Positions 7,876 to 16,219 of a stretch of DNA of 64,000 nucleotides are shown piece after piece. Where the stretch lies: assembly GCF_019145195.1 (NCBI RefSeq), contig NZ_JAHSTW010000011.1, positions 186,001 through 250,000 of the forward strand. Direction: 5' to 3'. Source of the stretch: Pseudomonas siliginis. GTDB lineage: Bacteria; Pseudomonadota; Gammaproteobacteria; Pseudomonadales; Pseudomonadaceae. The translations under genes and the position numbers were made by a program. Position 1 is the stretch's first letter, and every line of letters begins with the position of its first letter. The notes below the pieces were generated by a model. The model was given only the letters and a program-made list of their open reading frames with translations. It was not told the DNA's origin and made no database searches.

Positions 7876-8301
7876 ATGCTGCGCCTTATCGTTCCCACCG
7901 CTGCCATTCTGCTGGCGTCGTCCTTTACCGCTCAGGCTGCGTCCCTGAGTGAGCAGAATCTGAACAGAGAGCTGCGCAACGTCGCCGCCCAAAGCAGCGT
8001 CGGCACGCCACGGGCGATCAATGAAGACATTCTTGATCAAGGCTACACCGTCGAAGGCACGCAGCTGATCAACCATCTGAGCGTGCAAAAGAGCCACGCC
8101 GACAAGATGCGCGCCGATCCCAAGGCTGTGTATTTCCAGTTGGGCGCGTCGGTGTGCAACAACCCGTCGTACCGCAAGCTGATGGCCAAGGGCGCGATCA
8201 TGCGTTACGACTTCACCGAAGTGAAAACCAACAAAGCGATCGGCTCGGCCAGTTACCAGGAATCCGATTGCCCGAAAGCCGCGCCAGCGAAGAAGAAGTA
8301 A
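7876..8301 (+). CDS. Secreted PA3611-like protein
   Basis: A 141-residue protein with a clear Sec signal peptide (residues 1-22, MLRLIVPTAAILLASSFTAQAA, cleavage after AQA). The mature part has two Cys (in SVCNNP and SDCPKA) that could form a disulfide, and a Lys/Ala-rich tail. It resembles the P. aeruginosa PA3611 family, annotated as quorum-sensing-regulated virulence factor, whose biochemical role is unknown. A good AGGAGA site stands eight bases before the ATG and a TATAAT hexamer at 7804-7809 could be its -10. Its stop abuts the convergent next gene. Confidence 0.85.
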   Translation: MLRLIVPTAAILLASSFTAQAASLSEQNLNRELRNVAAQSSVGTPRAINEDILDQGYTVEGTQLINHLSVQKSHADKMRADPKAVYFQLGASVCNNPSYRKLMAKGAIMRYDFTEVKTNKAIGSASYQESDCPKAAPAKKK

Positions 8302-8499
8302 TCAGCGCGAAGCCTTGGCGCGCCGCTGCTCATCCTCGGCGCGCAATTCCGCCACTAGCGCCTGCAGATAGCGCGACCGACGCTCGCCGCCGGCCAATCG
8401 TCGGCAGCACTCTTCTTCGAGACTCAATTGATGCGTCTCGGCCGACTCCTGCAACATTCGATACAGCTGCGTATCGATCTCCAGAACCACTCTGACCAT
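8302..8499 (-). CDS. Small ribbon-helix-helix-like protein
   Basis: The 65-residue product opens with MVRVVLEIDTQLYRMLQESA, a beta strand followed by helices like Arc/MetJ-type DNA-binding proteins, and ends in a charged helix. The ATG at 8499 has a GGAGG eight bases upstream. No toxin partner lies next to it: the neighbours are the convergent secreted protein and a divergent LOG gene. DNA binding is an inference from the N-terminal pattern only. Confidence 0.6.
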   Translation of the reverse strand: MVRVVLEIDTQLYRMLQESAETHQLSLEEECCRRLAGGERRSRYLQALVAELRAEDEQRRAKASR

Positions 8500-8840
8500 G
8501 CATCCCGCCTCCTTGCCACCCACGAATCCTTGAATTGCCTGGCCTTGCGCAAACGCAAGGTTGTCTTGCGACGTCTGTATTTGAGTAAATCAGAGTGATG
8601 GCCCTTTGCGATACGTTCAGACGAGCGGCGATGGTTTGGCGCAAATCAGTAAGCGGTTGCCAGGCAAAACGTTACAGCGCACTGTTCAAGTCAGCGCGAA
8701 TGCGTGCGAGGGTCTAGATTGAGAGTATTCCCGATCATTCGTTAACGGCAGAAATGGAACTGCCGGCCCTGTGTGTTTTTGCAGTGCGACCCGGACGCTG
8801 GTTGTCCGGGCTACCCGCTCTGTACAGAAGGAGACGTTGA
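8500..8840. promoter_or_regulatory. Gene-free divergent region with CTTGCG repeats and a hairpin
   Basis: This 341-base stretch has no convincing gene. Near the small gene it holds CTTGCG at 8544-8549, its inverted copy CGCAAG at 8554-8559 and a third direct copy at 8564-8569, an operator-like layout. Near the LOG gene there is a perfect 7-base stem CCCGGAC / GTCCGGG (8790-8810) and a ribosome-binding site AAGGAG before the ATG at 8841. Confidence 0.5.
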
Positions 8841-9956
8841 ATGCCTTATCAACCGAACGACCTCTTGAGCCGTCATTTTCAGGAAAGCGGCGACCTCATC
8901 AGCCAGGTCGAAGCCCAACTCAACCGTGTTTCCACCGACAGCCCGAACATCCCCATCTACCGCGACATGATCCTCACCGTGCTGCGCATGGCTCAGGAAG
9001 ACCACAACCGCTGGAACGCCAAGATCACCCTGCAAGCCCTGCGTGAACTGGAGCAGGCGTTTCGCGTGCTCGAACAATTCAAGGGCCGGCGCAAAGTCAC
9101 CGTGTTCGGCTCGGCACGTACGCCAGTGGAACATCCGCTATACGCGATGGCCCGCGAACTCGGCGCAGCGCTGACGCGTGCAGAGATGATGGTCATCACC
9201 GGCGCCGGCGGCGGCATCATGGCCGCCGCCCACGAAGGGGCCGGGCGTGACCACAGTTTGGGTTTCAACATCACCCTGCCCTTCGAACAACATGCCAACC
9301 CCACCGTCGACGGCACCGACAATCTGTTGCCATTCCACTTTTTCTTCACCCGAAAACTATTCTTCGTCAAAGAGGCAGACGCGCTGGTACTGTGCCCGGG
9401 CGGGTTCGGCACCCTTGATGAAGCGCTGGAAGTGCTGACGCTGATTCAGACCGGCAAAAGCCCTTTGGTGCCGGTGGTGTTGCTGGATGTTCCGGGCGGT
9501 ACCTTCTGGCAAGGTGCGCTGGACTTCATCCGCAATCAGCTGGAAGAAAACCGCTATATCCTGCCGACCGATATGAAGTTGATGCGACTGGTTTACAGCG
9601 TTGAAGACGCGGTGGACGAGATCAACCAGTTTTACAGCAACTTCCACTCCAGCCGCTGGCTCAAGCGGCAATTTGTGATTCGCATGAACTACAAGCTCAG
9701 CGATCAGGCGCTGGCGCAGATGCAGGAGGAGTTTGCTGATCTGTGCCTGAGCGACCAGTTCCACCAACACGCCTACAGCGGTGAAGAACACGACGATGCA
9801 CAGTTCAGCCATCTGGCACGGCTGGCGTTTGCCTTCAATGGCCGTACCCATGGTCGTCTGAGGGAGTTGGTGGACTTTATCAACCTGCCGGAAAACTGGG
9901 CCGATTCGAAACCGCCCACTGCACAACGCTCACTCGAGCCTTTCAACGTGATCTGA
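8841..9956 (+). CDS. LOG-family (TIGR00730) nucleotide 5'-monophosphate nucleosidase
   Basis: The 371-residue protein has a Rossmann-like core with VTVFGSARTP, GAGGGIMAAAHEGAGR and the family hallmark PGGFGTLDEALEVLT. LOG/PpnN-type enzymes hydrolyse the N-glycosidic bond of nucleoside 5'-monophosphates, giving base and ribose 5-phosphate. It is longer than the roughly 190-residue cytokinin-activating LOG proteins, with an N-terminal helical part and a C-terminal extension of about 100 residues, closer to the larger bacterial forms but shorter than E. coli PpnN. Substrate is inferred from family only. A bidirectional terminator follows. Confidence 0.83.
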   Translation: MPYQPNDLLSRHFQESGDLISQVEAQLNRVSTDSPNIPIYRDMILTVLRMAQEDHNRWNAKITLQALRELEQAFRVLEQFKGRRKVTVFGSARTPVEHPLYAMARELGAALTRAEMMVITGAGGGIMAAAHEGAGRDHSLGFNITLPFEQHANPTVDGTDNLLPFHFFFTRKLFFVKEADALVLCPGGFGTLDEALEVLTLIQTGKSPLVPVVLLDVPGGTFWQGALDFIRNQLEENRYILPTDMKLMRLVYSVEDAVDEINQFYSNFHSSRWLKRQFVIRMNYKLSDQALAQMQEEFADLCLSDQFHQHAYSGEEHDDAQFSHLARLAFAFNGRTHGRLRELVDFINLPENWADSKPPTAQRSLEPFNVI

Positions 9957-9960
9957 AGGC

Positions 9961-10005
9961 AAAAAAAAGGCCCGCTATTTTTTAAAAAATAGCGGGCCTT
10001 TTTTG
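9961..10005. terminator. Bidirectional terminator between LOG gene and recX
   Basis: A perfect palindrome with GGCCCGCTATTTTTT and its complement, flanked by A runs on one side and T runs on the other, so it can end transcription from both convergent genes. Confidence 0.93.
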
Positions 10006-10015
10006 TTGAATCGGT

Positions 10016-10486
10016 CTAATCGTCCATCCCTCGACCGCTGAACAAGCGGTTGATCATCTCCATCGAGAACCCCCGATACGCCAGAAACCGGCCTTGCTTG
10101 GCCCGCTCTTTCGCATCAATCGGTAAATGCCCGGAGAACTTGCGTTGCCACGTATCCTGAAGCTGCGCCTGCCAGTTGATACCGCTTTCGCGCAGGGCGA
10201 TTTCGATATCGGTACGTTGCAAACCCCGCTGGCTGAGCTCCTCGCGAATTCGCAGAGGGCCATAGCCGGAACGGGCGCGGTAGGAAACAAAACTTTCAAG
10301 GTAGCGGGCTTCGGAAAGCAGCCCCTCTTCCGTCAAACGGTCGAGGGCTGTTTCGATCAGCTCCGCCTCGGCGCCGCGCTGACGCAGCTTACGCGTCAAC
10401 TCGACTCGACCATGCTCGCGACGTGCGAGCAGGTCCATGGCGGTTCGCCGCACCGCGACGAGGGTATCCAGTACGGCGGTGGTCAT
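10016..10486 (-). CDS. recX: Regulatory protein RecX
   Basis: The 156-residue helical protein has the three-repeat RecX architecture ([22 protein letters not shown], then [16 protein letters not shown], then [12 protein letters not shown]). RecX binds the RecA filament and limits its extension and its coprotease activity. It lies eight bases downstream of recA on the same strand and is almost certainly translated from the same SOS-induced message. Confidence 0.96.
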   Translation of the reverse strand: MTTAVLDTLVAVRRTAMDLLARREHGRVELTRKLRQRGAEAELIETALDRLTEEGLLSEARYLESFVSYRARSGYGPLRIREELSQRGLQRTDIEIALRESGINWQAQLQDTWQRKFSGHLPIDAKERAKQGRFLAYRGFSMEMINRLFSGRGMDD

Positions 10487-10494
10487 CGCTGGTA

Positions 10495-11553
10495 TCAGAG
10501 GTCAGCGTCGGCCAGGTCGTCTTCGGTCTCTTTGACCGCCGAGGCCTTGGAGTCCGCGATCACCGCTGGCGACAGCAACTTGTCACGCAGCTGCTTCTCG
10601 AGCTTCGCGGCAATTTCCGGGTTGTCCGCCAGGAACTTGGCCGAGTTGGCCTTGCCCTGACCGATCTTGGTGCCTTCGTAGGCGTACCAGGCGCCGGACT
10701 TCTCGACAAAACCGTGCAGCACACCCAGGTCGATCATCTCGCCGTTGAGGTAAATGCCTTTGCCGTAAAGAATCTGGAACTCGGCCTGACGGAACGGCGA
10801 AGCCACCTTGTTCTTCACAACCTTGACGCGAGTTTCGCTGCCGACCACTTCGTCGCCTTCCTTCACCGCGCCAGTACGGCGGATGTCGAGACGAACCGAG
10901 GCGTAGAACTTCAGCGCGTTACCACCGGTGGTGGTTTCCGGGCTGCCGAACATCACGCCGATTTTCATACGGATCTGGTTGATGAAGATGACCAGGCAGT
11001 TGGCGTTCTTGATGTTACCGGTGATTTTACGCAGCGCCTGAGACATCAGACGTGCTTGCAGGCCGACGTGCATGTCGCCCATTTCACCTTCGATTTCAGC
11101 TTTTGGTACCAGTGCCGCCACGGAGTCGACGATGATCACGTCAACGGCGTTGGAGCGCACCAGCATGTCGGTGATTTCCAGGGCCTGTTCGCCGGTGTCC
11201 GGCTGGGAAACCAGCAGGTCGTCAACGTTGACGCCCAGCTTGCCGGCGTACTCTGGATCGAGCGCGTGTTCGGCGTCGACGAATGCGCAGGTCGCGCCGG
11301 CTTTCTGCGCCTGGGCGATCACGGACAAGGTCAGTGTGGTTTTACCGGAGGATTCAGGTCCGTAGATTTCAACAATACGGCCTTTTGGCAGACCGCCGAT
11401 GCCGAGTGCAATGTCCAGACCCAGAGAGCCAGTAGAGATGGCCGGGATCGCCTGACGGTCCTGATCGCCCATACGCATTACGGCACCCTTGCCGAATTGA
11501 CGTTCGATCTGACCCAGGGCCGCAGCCAAGGCTTTCTTCTTGTTGTCGTCCAT
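10495..11553 (-). CDS. recA: Recombinase RecA
   Basis: The 352-residue protein is full length, with the Walker A motif GPESSGKTT (65-73), Walker [13 protein letters not shown], the L2 loop region ([21 protein letters not shown] in part) and an acidic C-terminus. It polymerises on single-stranded DNA, drives strand exchange and stimulates self-cleavage of LexA and LexA-like repressors. The ATG at 11553 follows a GAGGA ribosome-binding site. A LexA box lies 41-56 bases upstream. RecA is also the expected trigger for the S24-type repressor of the tailocin locus in this window. Confidence 0.98.
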   Translation of the reverse strand: MDDNKKKALAAALGQIERQFGKGAVMRMGDQDRQAIPAISTGSLGLDIALGIGGLPKGRIVEIYGPESSGKTTLTLSVIAQAQKAGATCAFVDAEHALDPEYAGKLGVNVDDLLVSQPDTGEQALEITDMLVRSNAVDVIIVDSVAALVPKAEIEGEMGDMHVGLQARLMSQALRKITGNIKNANCLVIFINQIRMKIGVMFGSPETTTGGNALKFYASVRLDIRRTGAVKEGDEVVGSETRVKVVKNKVASPFRQAEFQILYGKGIYLNGEMIDLGVLHGFVEKSGAWYAYEGTKIGQGKANSAKFLADNPEIAAKLEKQLRDKLLSPAVIADSKASAVKETEDDLADADL

Positions 11554-11593
11554 TAAAGTCCTCACGTAATCAATAAGGCCTGACGGCCAACAC

Positions 11594-11609
11594 CTGTATA
11601 AGTAGCCAG
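11594..11609 (-). promoter_or_regulatory. LexA (SOS) box upstream of recA
   Basis: The 16-mer CTGTATAAGTAGCCAG has the CTG-N10-CAG form of the gammaproteobacterial LexA operator and lies 41 bases before the recA start codon. Confidence 0.9.
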
Positions 11610-11636
11610 TATTATTCCACAGCGTTCGAAGATCGC

Positions 11637-12137
11637 CTACCCCTGATTTTCGATTTCTCGTGCCGCTAGTCGCACAAGCCCCTCTAGCGCGGCCTTCACC
11701 GTTTGTCGGCGGACTTCATCACGACCACCGGGGAAGTGCTGAACCTCGCTATAAACCTCATCGCCCACACCCCAGGCCAGCCACACCGTGCCCACCGGTT
11801 TGTTCGGCGTGCCGCCGTCGGGACCGGCGACACCGCTGACCGCCACGGCAAAATGCGCCAGGCTGTGCCGCTGCGCACCGCGCACCATGGCCTCGACCAC
11901 TTCGCGACTGACCGCCCCTACCGTCTCGAACAAATCGCCCGGCACATCCAGCTGCCGCGTCTTCTGCCGATTGGAATACGTCACGTACCCCGCTTCAAAC
12001 CAGGCCGAACTGCCCGGAATCCGCGTAATCGCTTCGGCAATCCCGCCACCTGTGCAGGACTCGGCGGTAGTGACATGGGCATTGAGCACTTGCAGACGTC
12101 GGCCCAGTTCTGCGGCCAGTTGGGTGGTCTCTTTCAC
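11637..12137 (-). CDS. cinA: CinA C-terminal-domain nicotinamide-nucleotide amidohydrolase (PncC type)
   Basis: The 166-residue protein consists only of the CinA C-terminal domain: [32 protein letters not shown] and [19 protein letters not shown]. It deamidates nicotinamide mononucleotide to nicotinate mononucleotide in NAD recycling. GTG at 12137 is preferred as start because GGAG stands about eight bases upstream and it gives the usual family N-terminus; ATG 12176 would add 13 residues. It marks the left flank of the tailocin locus; cinA and mutS are known borders of this insertion site in P. fluorescens. Confidence 0.92.
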   Translation of the reverse strand: MKETTQLAAELGRRLQVLNAHVTTAESCTGGGIAEAITRIPGSSAWFEAGYVTYSNRQKTRQLDVPGDLFETVGAVSREVVEAMVRGAQRHSLAHFAVAVSGVAGPDGGTPNKPVGTVWLAWGVGDEVYSEVQHFPGGRDEVRRQTVKAALEGLVRLAAREIENQG

Positions 12138-12204
12138 GGCGAGCTCCGGATCGTGTGGAATGCCTTCACCGTACACGAGCCGGCCATGCTTTCAATACAC
12201 AGAA

Positions 12205-12723
12205 TCATTCAAGATGTTCGGGCGCCAGCGCTCTGACATAGGCCTGACAGGCCTGCAACGCAATCAATCCACGATCGCCGGTGTCGGTGATGGCGATAAT
12301 TCGTTGAGCATGCGCCGGGTCAAGTCGGGCGCGTACGGCTGCAGAATCCACGCCGCTGGTGCCGGCGGTGGCTGGCAGCGCACCGCCGTGGGCAACGTCG
12401 CCGGCGTCGAGAAGGACTGACAGCCGCACATCGGCAGTAGCAAGGCGATCGCGCAAGCGATCCTGATCACGTTGGGCATCGCTCAGCGCTCGATAATGGG
12501 TTTGTTCACTCGCCGCGATCCGTTGCTCCAGCGCCAGGCGTTTGTCCTGCTCGGCCTGTTGCGCGGTGGCGGCGGTCAGCGTCAGTTGATTGAGGGTTTC
12601 GGCGTTTAACCGCGCCTGCTCGGCCAATCGCCCCCCGTAGCGCCAGTCCTGAAACTGCCATGCCGCTGCAAACGCCCCGGCCACCAGCAGCAACAGACCC
12701 ATCACGCGCCAGGAGCCGGACAT
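12205..12723 (-). CDS. Inner-membrane spanin (Rz-like)
   Basis: The 172-residue protein has an N-terminal transmembrane anchor (about 6-22: WRVMGLLLLVAGAFAAAW) followed by a long charged, coiled-coil-like periplasmic region (about 35-105, with AEQDKRLALEQRIAASEQ) and a C-terminal part with a Cys in QACQAYV. Rz-type spanins bridge inner and outer membrane and complete lysis. ATG 12723 directly precedes the anchor and overlaps the endolysin gene by 22 bases. The Rz1 partner lies inside it in another frame. This is the last gene of the tailocin operon. Confidence 0.86.
   Translation of the reverse strand: MSGSWRVMGLLLLVAGAFAAAWQFQDWRYGGRLAEQARLNAETLNQLTLTAATAQQAEQDKRLALEQRIAASEQTHYRALSDAQRDQDRLRDRLATADVRLSVLLDAGDVAHGGALPATAGTSGVDSAAVRARLDPAHAQRIIAITDTGDRGLIALQACQAYVRALAPEHLE
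12264..12479 (-). CDS. Outer-membrane lipoprotein spanin (Rz1-like), nested in Rz gene
   Basis: The 71-residue product starts MPNVIRIACAIALLLPMCGC, a lipoprotein signal with the acylated Cys at position 18 or 20, followed by a Pro-rich mature part (QPPPAPAAW). It lies entirely within the Rz gene in a different frame, as for lambda Rz/Rz1. It is expected to sit in the outer membrane and bind the Rz C-terminus. Confidence 0.82.
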   Translation of the reverse strand: MPNVIRIACAIALLLPMCGCQSFSTPATLPTAVRCQPPPAPAAWILQPYAPDLTRRMLNELSPSPTPAIVD

Positions 12724-13268
12724 AGCACCGCCCTCGCCCGTGCCCAGATCTCGAGTCGATCCTGCAAGCCATTCAACCCGCCGTTGATCCGGCGGGTGAT
12801 GGTGTTGAACTGGTCCGCGTCGGCCAGTTCGTTCAAGCCCTTCTGCGCCCAGAACCACGCCGCCGATTCTGCCGCCCATTGCGGTTGCTCGAGCAATTCG
12901 GGCAATGCCAACAGACGCTCATCGCCAAACAAGCCGAGACTGCACTGACGATAATTTGCCCGGCCGGTGATCTGAATCAGTCCACGCCCGCGATACTTTT
13001 GCCCGTCGCCGTCGGCTTCCGGAGTATTGCCCAGACGCAGCGCCAGCGTGCCAGTGTCGTATTTGCTCAAATACTGGTTATTGCCCAGTTCGCGCACGTA
13101 ACGCAATTGGCCGGACTCGTGACCGACCTGTGCCAGAAACGCCGCGATGCGCTTGGGCGTATCGATGCGCTGCCTGGCCATCGCAGCGTTGAGTGCAGAA
13201 ACAAAAACGCCCGCTTGGGAGCGGGCGTTGGGCATGATGTCGATAAGGTGTTTTTCAGTTAATTGCAT
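12702..13268 (-). CDS. Endolysin, glycoside hydrolase family 19
   Basis: The 188-residue protein shows the GH19 core: FLAQVGHESGQLRYVRE with the two acidic residues (Glu51, Glu60) used in catalysis, YRGRGLIQITGRANY, and AAWFWAQKGLNELAD. It should cut glycan bonds in peptidoglycan and free the tailocins. No signal peptide is present, so export relies on the holin, encoded 27 kb away at the other end of the operon. A strong terminator-like hairpin lies within codons 14-21. Confidence 0.93.
   Translation of the reverse strand: MQLTEKHLIDIMPNARSQAGVFVSALNAAMARQRIDTPKRIAAFLAQVGHESGQLRYVRELGNNQYLSKYDTGTLALRLGNTPEADGDGQKYRGRGLIQITGRANYRQCSLGLFGDERLLALPELLEQPQWAAESAAWFWAQKGLNELADADQFNTITRRINGGLNGLQDRLEIWARARAVLCPAPGA
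13206..13229 (-). terminator. Terminator-like hairpin inside the endolysin coding region
   Basis: On the coding strand AACGCCCGCT pairs perfectly with AGCGGGCGTT over a 4-base loop, and the right arm runs on into more T residues (GTTTTTG). It has all features of an intrinsic terminator in the direction of transcription. Whether it acts is unknown. Confidence 0.55.
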
Positions 13269-13304
13269 GATGCTTGATCCTCCCTGGATGTTGTCCCGAT
13301 TGAA

Positions 13305-13523
13305 TCACGGCTGGCGGCTGATGCTTGCCAGCCATTTATTTGCCAGAGTTTTCAGGGGGCCGGTCGCACCAGTTTCCGCGAGTCCCCCATCCGCCGGTAG
13401 CACCTGCCCGCCCGAGAGCTGCCACTGCTGGAACTCTAGCCAGTCGCGATTGTTGGAGTCCTGTGGAATAAACGCACAGTCAGCCAGGCGCAACACGCCG
13501 CAAGCGCTTAATTGATAAGCCAT
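13305..13523 (-). CDS. Small tail-fiber-associated protein (possible chaperone)
   Basis: The 72-residue protein (MAYQLSACGVLRLADCAFIP, then DSNNRDWLEFQQWQLSGGQVL) has the pattern of short phage proteins found directly after tail fiber genes: an N-terminal strand reading LRLAD.AFIP.D..NRDW.E, a WxxWQ-like helix and a G-P rich end. It starts 11 bases after the fiber gene and has AGGAG before its ATG. A role in folding or attaching that fiber is an inference from position. Confidence 0.65.
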   Translation of the reverse strand: MAYQLSACGVLRLADCAFIPQDSNNRDWLEFQQWQLSGGQVLPADGGLAETGATGPLKTLANKWLASISRQP

Positions 13524-13534
13524 GAGTGTCGCTC

Positions 13535-14737
13535 CTAGATTTCAGCGTCCGCTGTCCATTCCAGTTGCAAAGTCTGCCCCGGTGCGCTGCCGACTGGCGT
13601 GACGGTGGCAAAAGAAATACTACGATCCGTTACGCCTTGAAGTAGCGTGCCGGTGCAAGCTTTGCTGATCGATTGATTCCAGACCTGATTACTGCTGTCC
13701 GCCGGGCTATAGGCAGTAACCGTCGGTTGAACTCTTTTCTGAACCAGAAAGCCGATCGTCATCCCGTATTGGCCGGTATTTCCTGCCGGGACCTGAGTAA
13801 ATGTCGAGATACAGGTATTCGTGCCATTATTGGCTTTGACCGGCAACCCGGAAGCAAATGACTTTTCGAAATAGCGCTGACATAACGCCAGCTCCTGCGC
13901 TAAGGGACGAAGTTCAAAGGGCGTGGATACAGGCCCCTCCTCCAATTGGACCTGTGTCAGATCGACCGTTTGCAGCACGTTGAGAGGCAGATCGAACGCC
14001 AATGTCAGACAGTCGCCGCTGCCTTGCATTTTCCCCGCAATGGCAGGCACCTGAAACGTTGCGGTGTAGCGCGTCCACACTGTGTTCAGTTGAAACGTAT
14101 CAATCAATTTCCCAACGGGTGCCGATCCGCCCACCCCGAATTGCTGCGCAATTGTTATTTGCAAAGGCCGCACGGCATCGGATCGAGCCCAAAACGTCAG
14201 CGTTGCCGTTTTTCCGGCGAGCGTTCTGACCGACTCTATATTCTGGGAGATTTTGTGAACGGTAGCTCCCGCCCCTGCGGACGTTTGCTGCCAGCGCAGG
14301 AAACAGGCCGGTTCATCAGAGACCTCGCCTTGCCCGAGAGCAAAATTTTGCCGAGTGATGCTCACTCCGGCGTTTCCGTTCCAGTCACAACGGAAACGAT
14401 CAGCCACGTACCCGCCGACATTTGGCGCCTGATTGCTCGCACCACGTTGCCAGATTCTGAAATCGCCATTGATCAACAGATTCTTGCGATAGACCTGTAC
14501 CGGAAACGCTTGCAGCGGATCAGGTCTGGACAACTGTCGAATGGCTTGGGCCAATTGATTGGTCTGATTTTCATCAGGTGTCAGGCCGGCAGCCGTGATT
14601 GCATTGAGAATCTCCTCGGTAACACTGTTCCCCCAACTCGCCGGGATCAGTGACCCCGGCTTTCCTGCAATCGGGTCTTCGTCGACAAACCTGCCGTTTT
14701 CCAGACCTGAGCCCGGAATGCTTTTCGGATAATCCAT
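13535..14737 (-). CDS. Tailocin 2 tail fiber C with jelly-roll-like receptor domain
   Basis: The 400-residue protein has the shared fiber anchor (residues 1-60: MDYPKSIPGSGLENGRFVDE, then PGSLIPASWGNSVTEEIL). From about 85 it changes to NLLINGDFRIWQRG, then YVADRF and a beta-rich region with LTFWARSD, like carbohydrate-binding jelly-roll domains, followed by a distinct C-terminal part. It most likely binds a surface sugar. Base composition looks more AT-rich than the structural genes, which fits exchange of receptor modules. AGGAA precedes the ATG. Confidence 0.82.
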   Translation of the reverse strand: MDYPKSIPGSGLENGRFVDEDPIAGKPGSLIPASWGNSVTEEILNAITAAGLTPDENQTNQLAQAIRQLSRPDPLQAFPVQVYRKNLLINGDFRIWQRGASNQAPNVGGYVADRFRCDWNGNAGVSITRQNFALGQGEVSDEPACFLRWQQTSAGAGATVHKISQNIESVRTLAGKTATLTFWARSDAVRPLQITIAQQFGVGGSAPVGKLIDTFQLNTVWTRYTATFQVPAIAGKMQGSGDCLTLAFDLPLNVLQTVDLTQVQLEEGPVSTPFELRPLAQELALCQRYFEKSFASGLPVKANNGTNTCISTFTQVPAGNTGQYGMTIGFLVQKRVQPTVTAYSPADSSNQVWNQSISKACTGTLLQGVTDRSISFATVTPVGSAPGQTLQLEWTADAEI

Positions 14738-14754
14738 ATCACGTTCCTGATGAT

Positions 14755-15201
14755 TTAAAGCGCAGCAGACAGCCAGCTCGGTGCCACTGGCCTATGGGCG
14801 CTGGACGGGAAGAATGAGCCTTGCGGCCACTCGCGCAACGCCCGTCGAAAAGTTTGCAGTTCGGCATATTGTTCAGTGGTCAATGTTGTGCCGCCGCCGT
14901 CCTCCAGTTCATCACGGTCGCGTGCGACCAGGCCGTCAGTGGCGGCAAGCTGAGCGTTGCGCCAGGTGCGTTCGAAGCCTGCGGCCGCCTCTGCCGAAGG
15001 AGGCGGTGGATCGACCAGCACCGGATAACCGCTTTCAGCATGCACGCCAATAACTTTCGCGGTGACCGACAGTTGCTGCAGAAGCGAGATCCAATAGGCT
15101 TGGGGAATTTCGATGACATCGTCAGGAATGTCCGACGAATTGATTCCCGGTACATACACGCCTCGCGTACCGGCGCTGAAAAGCACGTTGGTAGTATTCA
15201 T
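14755..15201 (-). CDS. Tail fiber assembly chaperone for fiber B
   Basis: The 148-residue protein has an N-terminal segment reading DDVIEIPQAYWISLLQQLS, then GYPVLVDPPPPS, and a C-terminal TLTTEQYAELQTFRRALREWPQ, the pattern of phage tail assembly chaperones that follow fiber genes. Its ATG is directly adjacent to the stop of fiber B with no gap, implying coupled translation and a cognate pair. Confidence 0.78.
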   Translation of the reverse strand: MNTTNVLFSAGTRGVYVPGINSSDIPDDVIEIPQAYWISLLQQLSVTAKVIGVHAESGYPVLVDPPPPSAEAAAGFERTWRNAQLAATDGLVARDRDELEDGGGTTLTTEQYAELQTFRRALREWPQGSFFPSSAHRPVAPSWLSAAL

Positions 15202-16095
15202 TCAATAACCCTTGGCAAAATAAAACACGGTCCAGCCAGCGCCAGGCTGGTTGACCGCGTTGCGCACTTTCAAGCGAACGCCTTGCTTGGTGGCGGTGCC
15301 TCCGACAACAATCACGATGGCCGCTTCGCCACCAGCGTGGTTGGCGACACATGAGAAAAACCCATTCGGGAAGGAAACCGGGAAATTGACCCACATTTCA
15401 CCGTTGGCATCCGTAATGCCGGTTCCCCATTGATCTATGTTCCCACTGGCGTGCTTCTGATACCCGGGGTTAGCAGTCAACCCTGAAAACAGCGCGGCAT
15501 ATTTGAGACTCGCGGTGCCGTGGACTGCCCAGACTCCGTTTTCCCTGACGACGGTGGCGCTCTCACCACTGTTCATGACAATCGAGGTCAGTTCAGCTCC
15601 TTGCGGGCTTATTTTCGCAATGCCTGTACAGGCAATAGTGACCGGGGCGTTGCTACGGCAATGCAGCGTGAACGTTGCGCCATTGGGAACTGACTTGATG
15701 TCTGGCAAAGACACGGTATAGGCCGAGTTTCCGCCCAGGCCGATCGCCCATCCCACATCCGCAAGAGAAAGTTGCGCCGTGGCTGCGATGTCACGAGACC
15801 CTGCATGATTGCCCAGTGCACGCTGCACGAACTCGGCCGTAGCCACTGAACGGCTGAAATCGAATTGCGCCGGGGTTTTGAAGAGCTGCGAGCTACGTAG
15901 CGCGTCGAGCATTTGTGTATTTGAAGTCTCGGTCGGTGTCATTCCAGCGGCCCGCACAACGCCGAGAATTTCCTGCGTCACGCCGTTGCCCCAACTCGCG
16001 GGAATCAACGAGCCGGGTGTGCCCGCGAGCGCGTCCTCATCAACAAACATGCCATTGACCAAGCCTGCGCTTGGCACACTGATTGGATAATCCAT
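15202..16095 (-). CDS. Tailocin 2 tail fiber B
   Basis: The 297-residue protein has the same N-terminal anchor as fibers A and C (MDYPISVPSAGLVNGMFVDE, then PGSLIPASWGNGVTQEIL), a middle part (FVQRALGNHAGSRDIA, SYTVSLPD-like turns) and a C-terminus (YQKHASGNIDQWG, then FPVSFPNGFFSCVAN and FYFAKGY) typical of gp53-like phage fiber tips. It is the shortest of the three. AAGGAA precedes the ATG. Upstream lies a short remnant open frame that may mark an exchange event. Confidence 0.84.
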   Translation of the reverse strand: MDYPISVPSAGLVNGMFVDEDALAGTPGSLIPASWGNGVTQEILGVVRAAGMTPTETSNTQMLDALRSSQLFKTPAQFDFSRSVATAEFVQRALGNHAGSRDIAATAQLSLADVGWAIGLGGNSAYTVSLPDIKSVPNGATFTLHCRSNAPVTIACTGIAKISPQGAELTSIVMNSGESATVVRENGVWAVHGTASLKYAALFSGLTANPGYQKHASGNIDQWGTGITDANGEMWVNFPVSFPNGFFSCVANHAGGEAAIVIVVGGTATKQGVRLKVRNAVNQPGAGWTVFYFAKGY

Positions 16096-16147
16096 TGTCT
16101 TTTTCCTTAACGATGACTTCGATCCTTGCGGTCGCGCGGGGCGCCAC

Positions 16148-16219
16148 AGGCCAAATGATGTACAAACTAAACAAGCTCATATCGCGTGGCGTCGGTGACG
16201 TAGAAGTGGACCTTGTTGC
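16148..16219 (-). pseudogene. Possible 3' remnant of a replaced tail gene
   Basis: Just past the stop of the fiber A chaperone, a second frame reads on as QLGNKVHFYVTDATRYELV and stops near 16155. It has good codon use and a protein-like composition but no start of its own. It could be the C-terminus of an older gene left after cassette replacement; the parent gene is not recognised. Confidence 0.35.
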
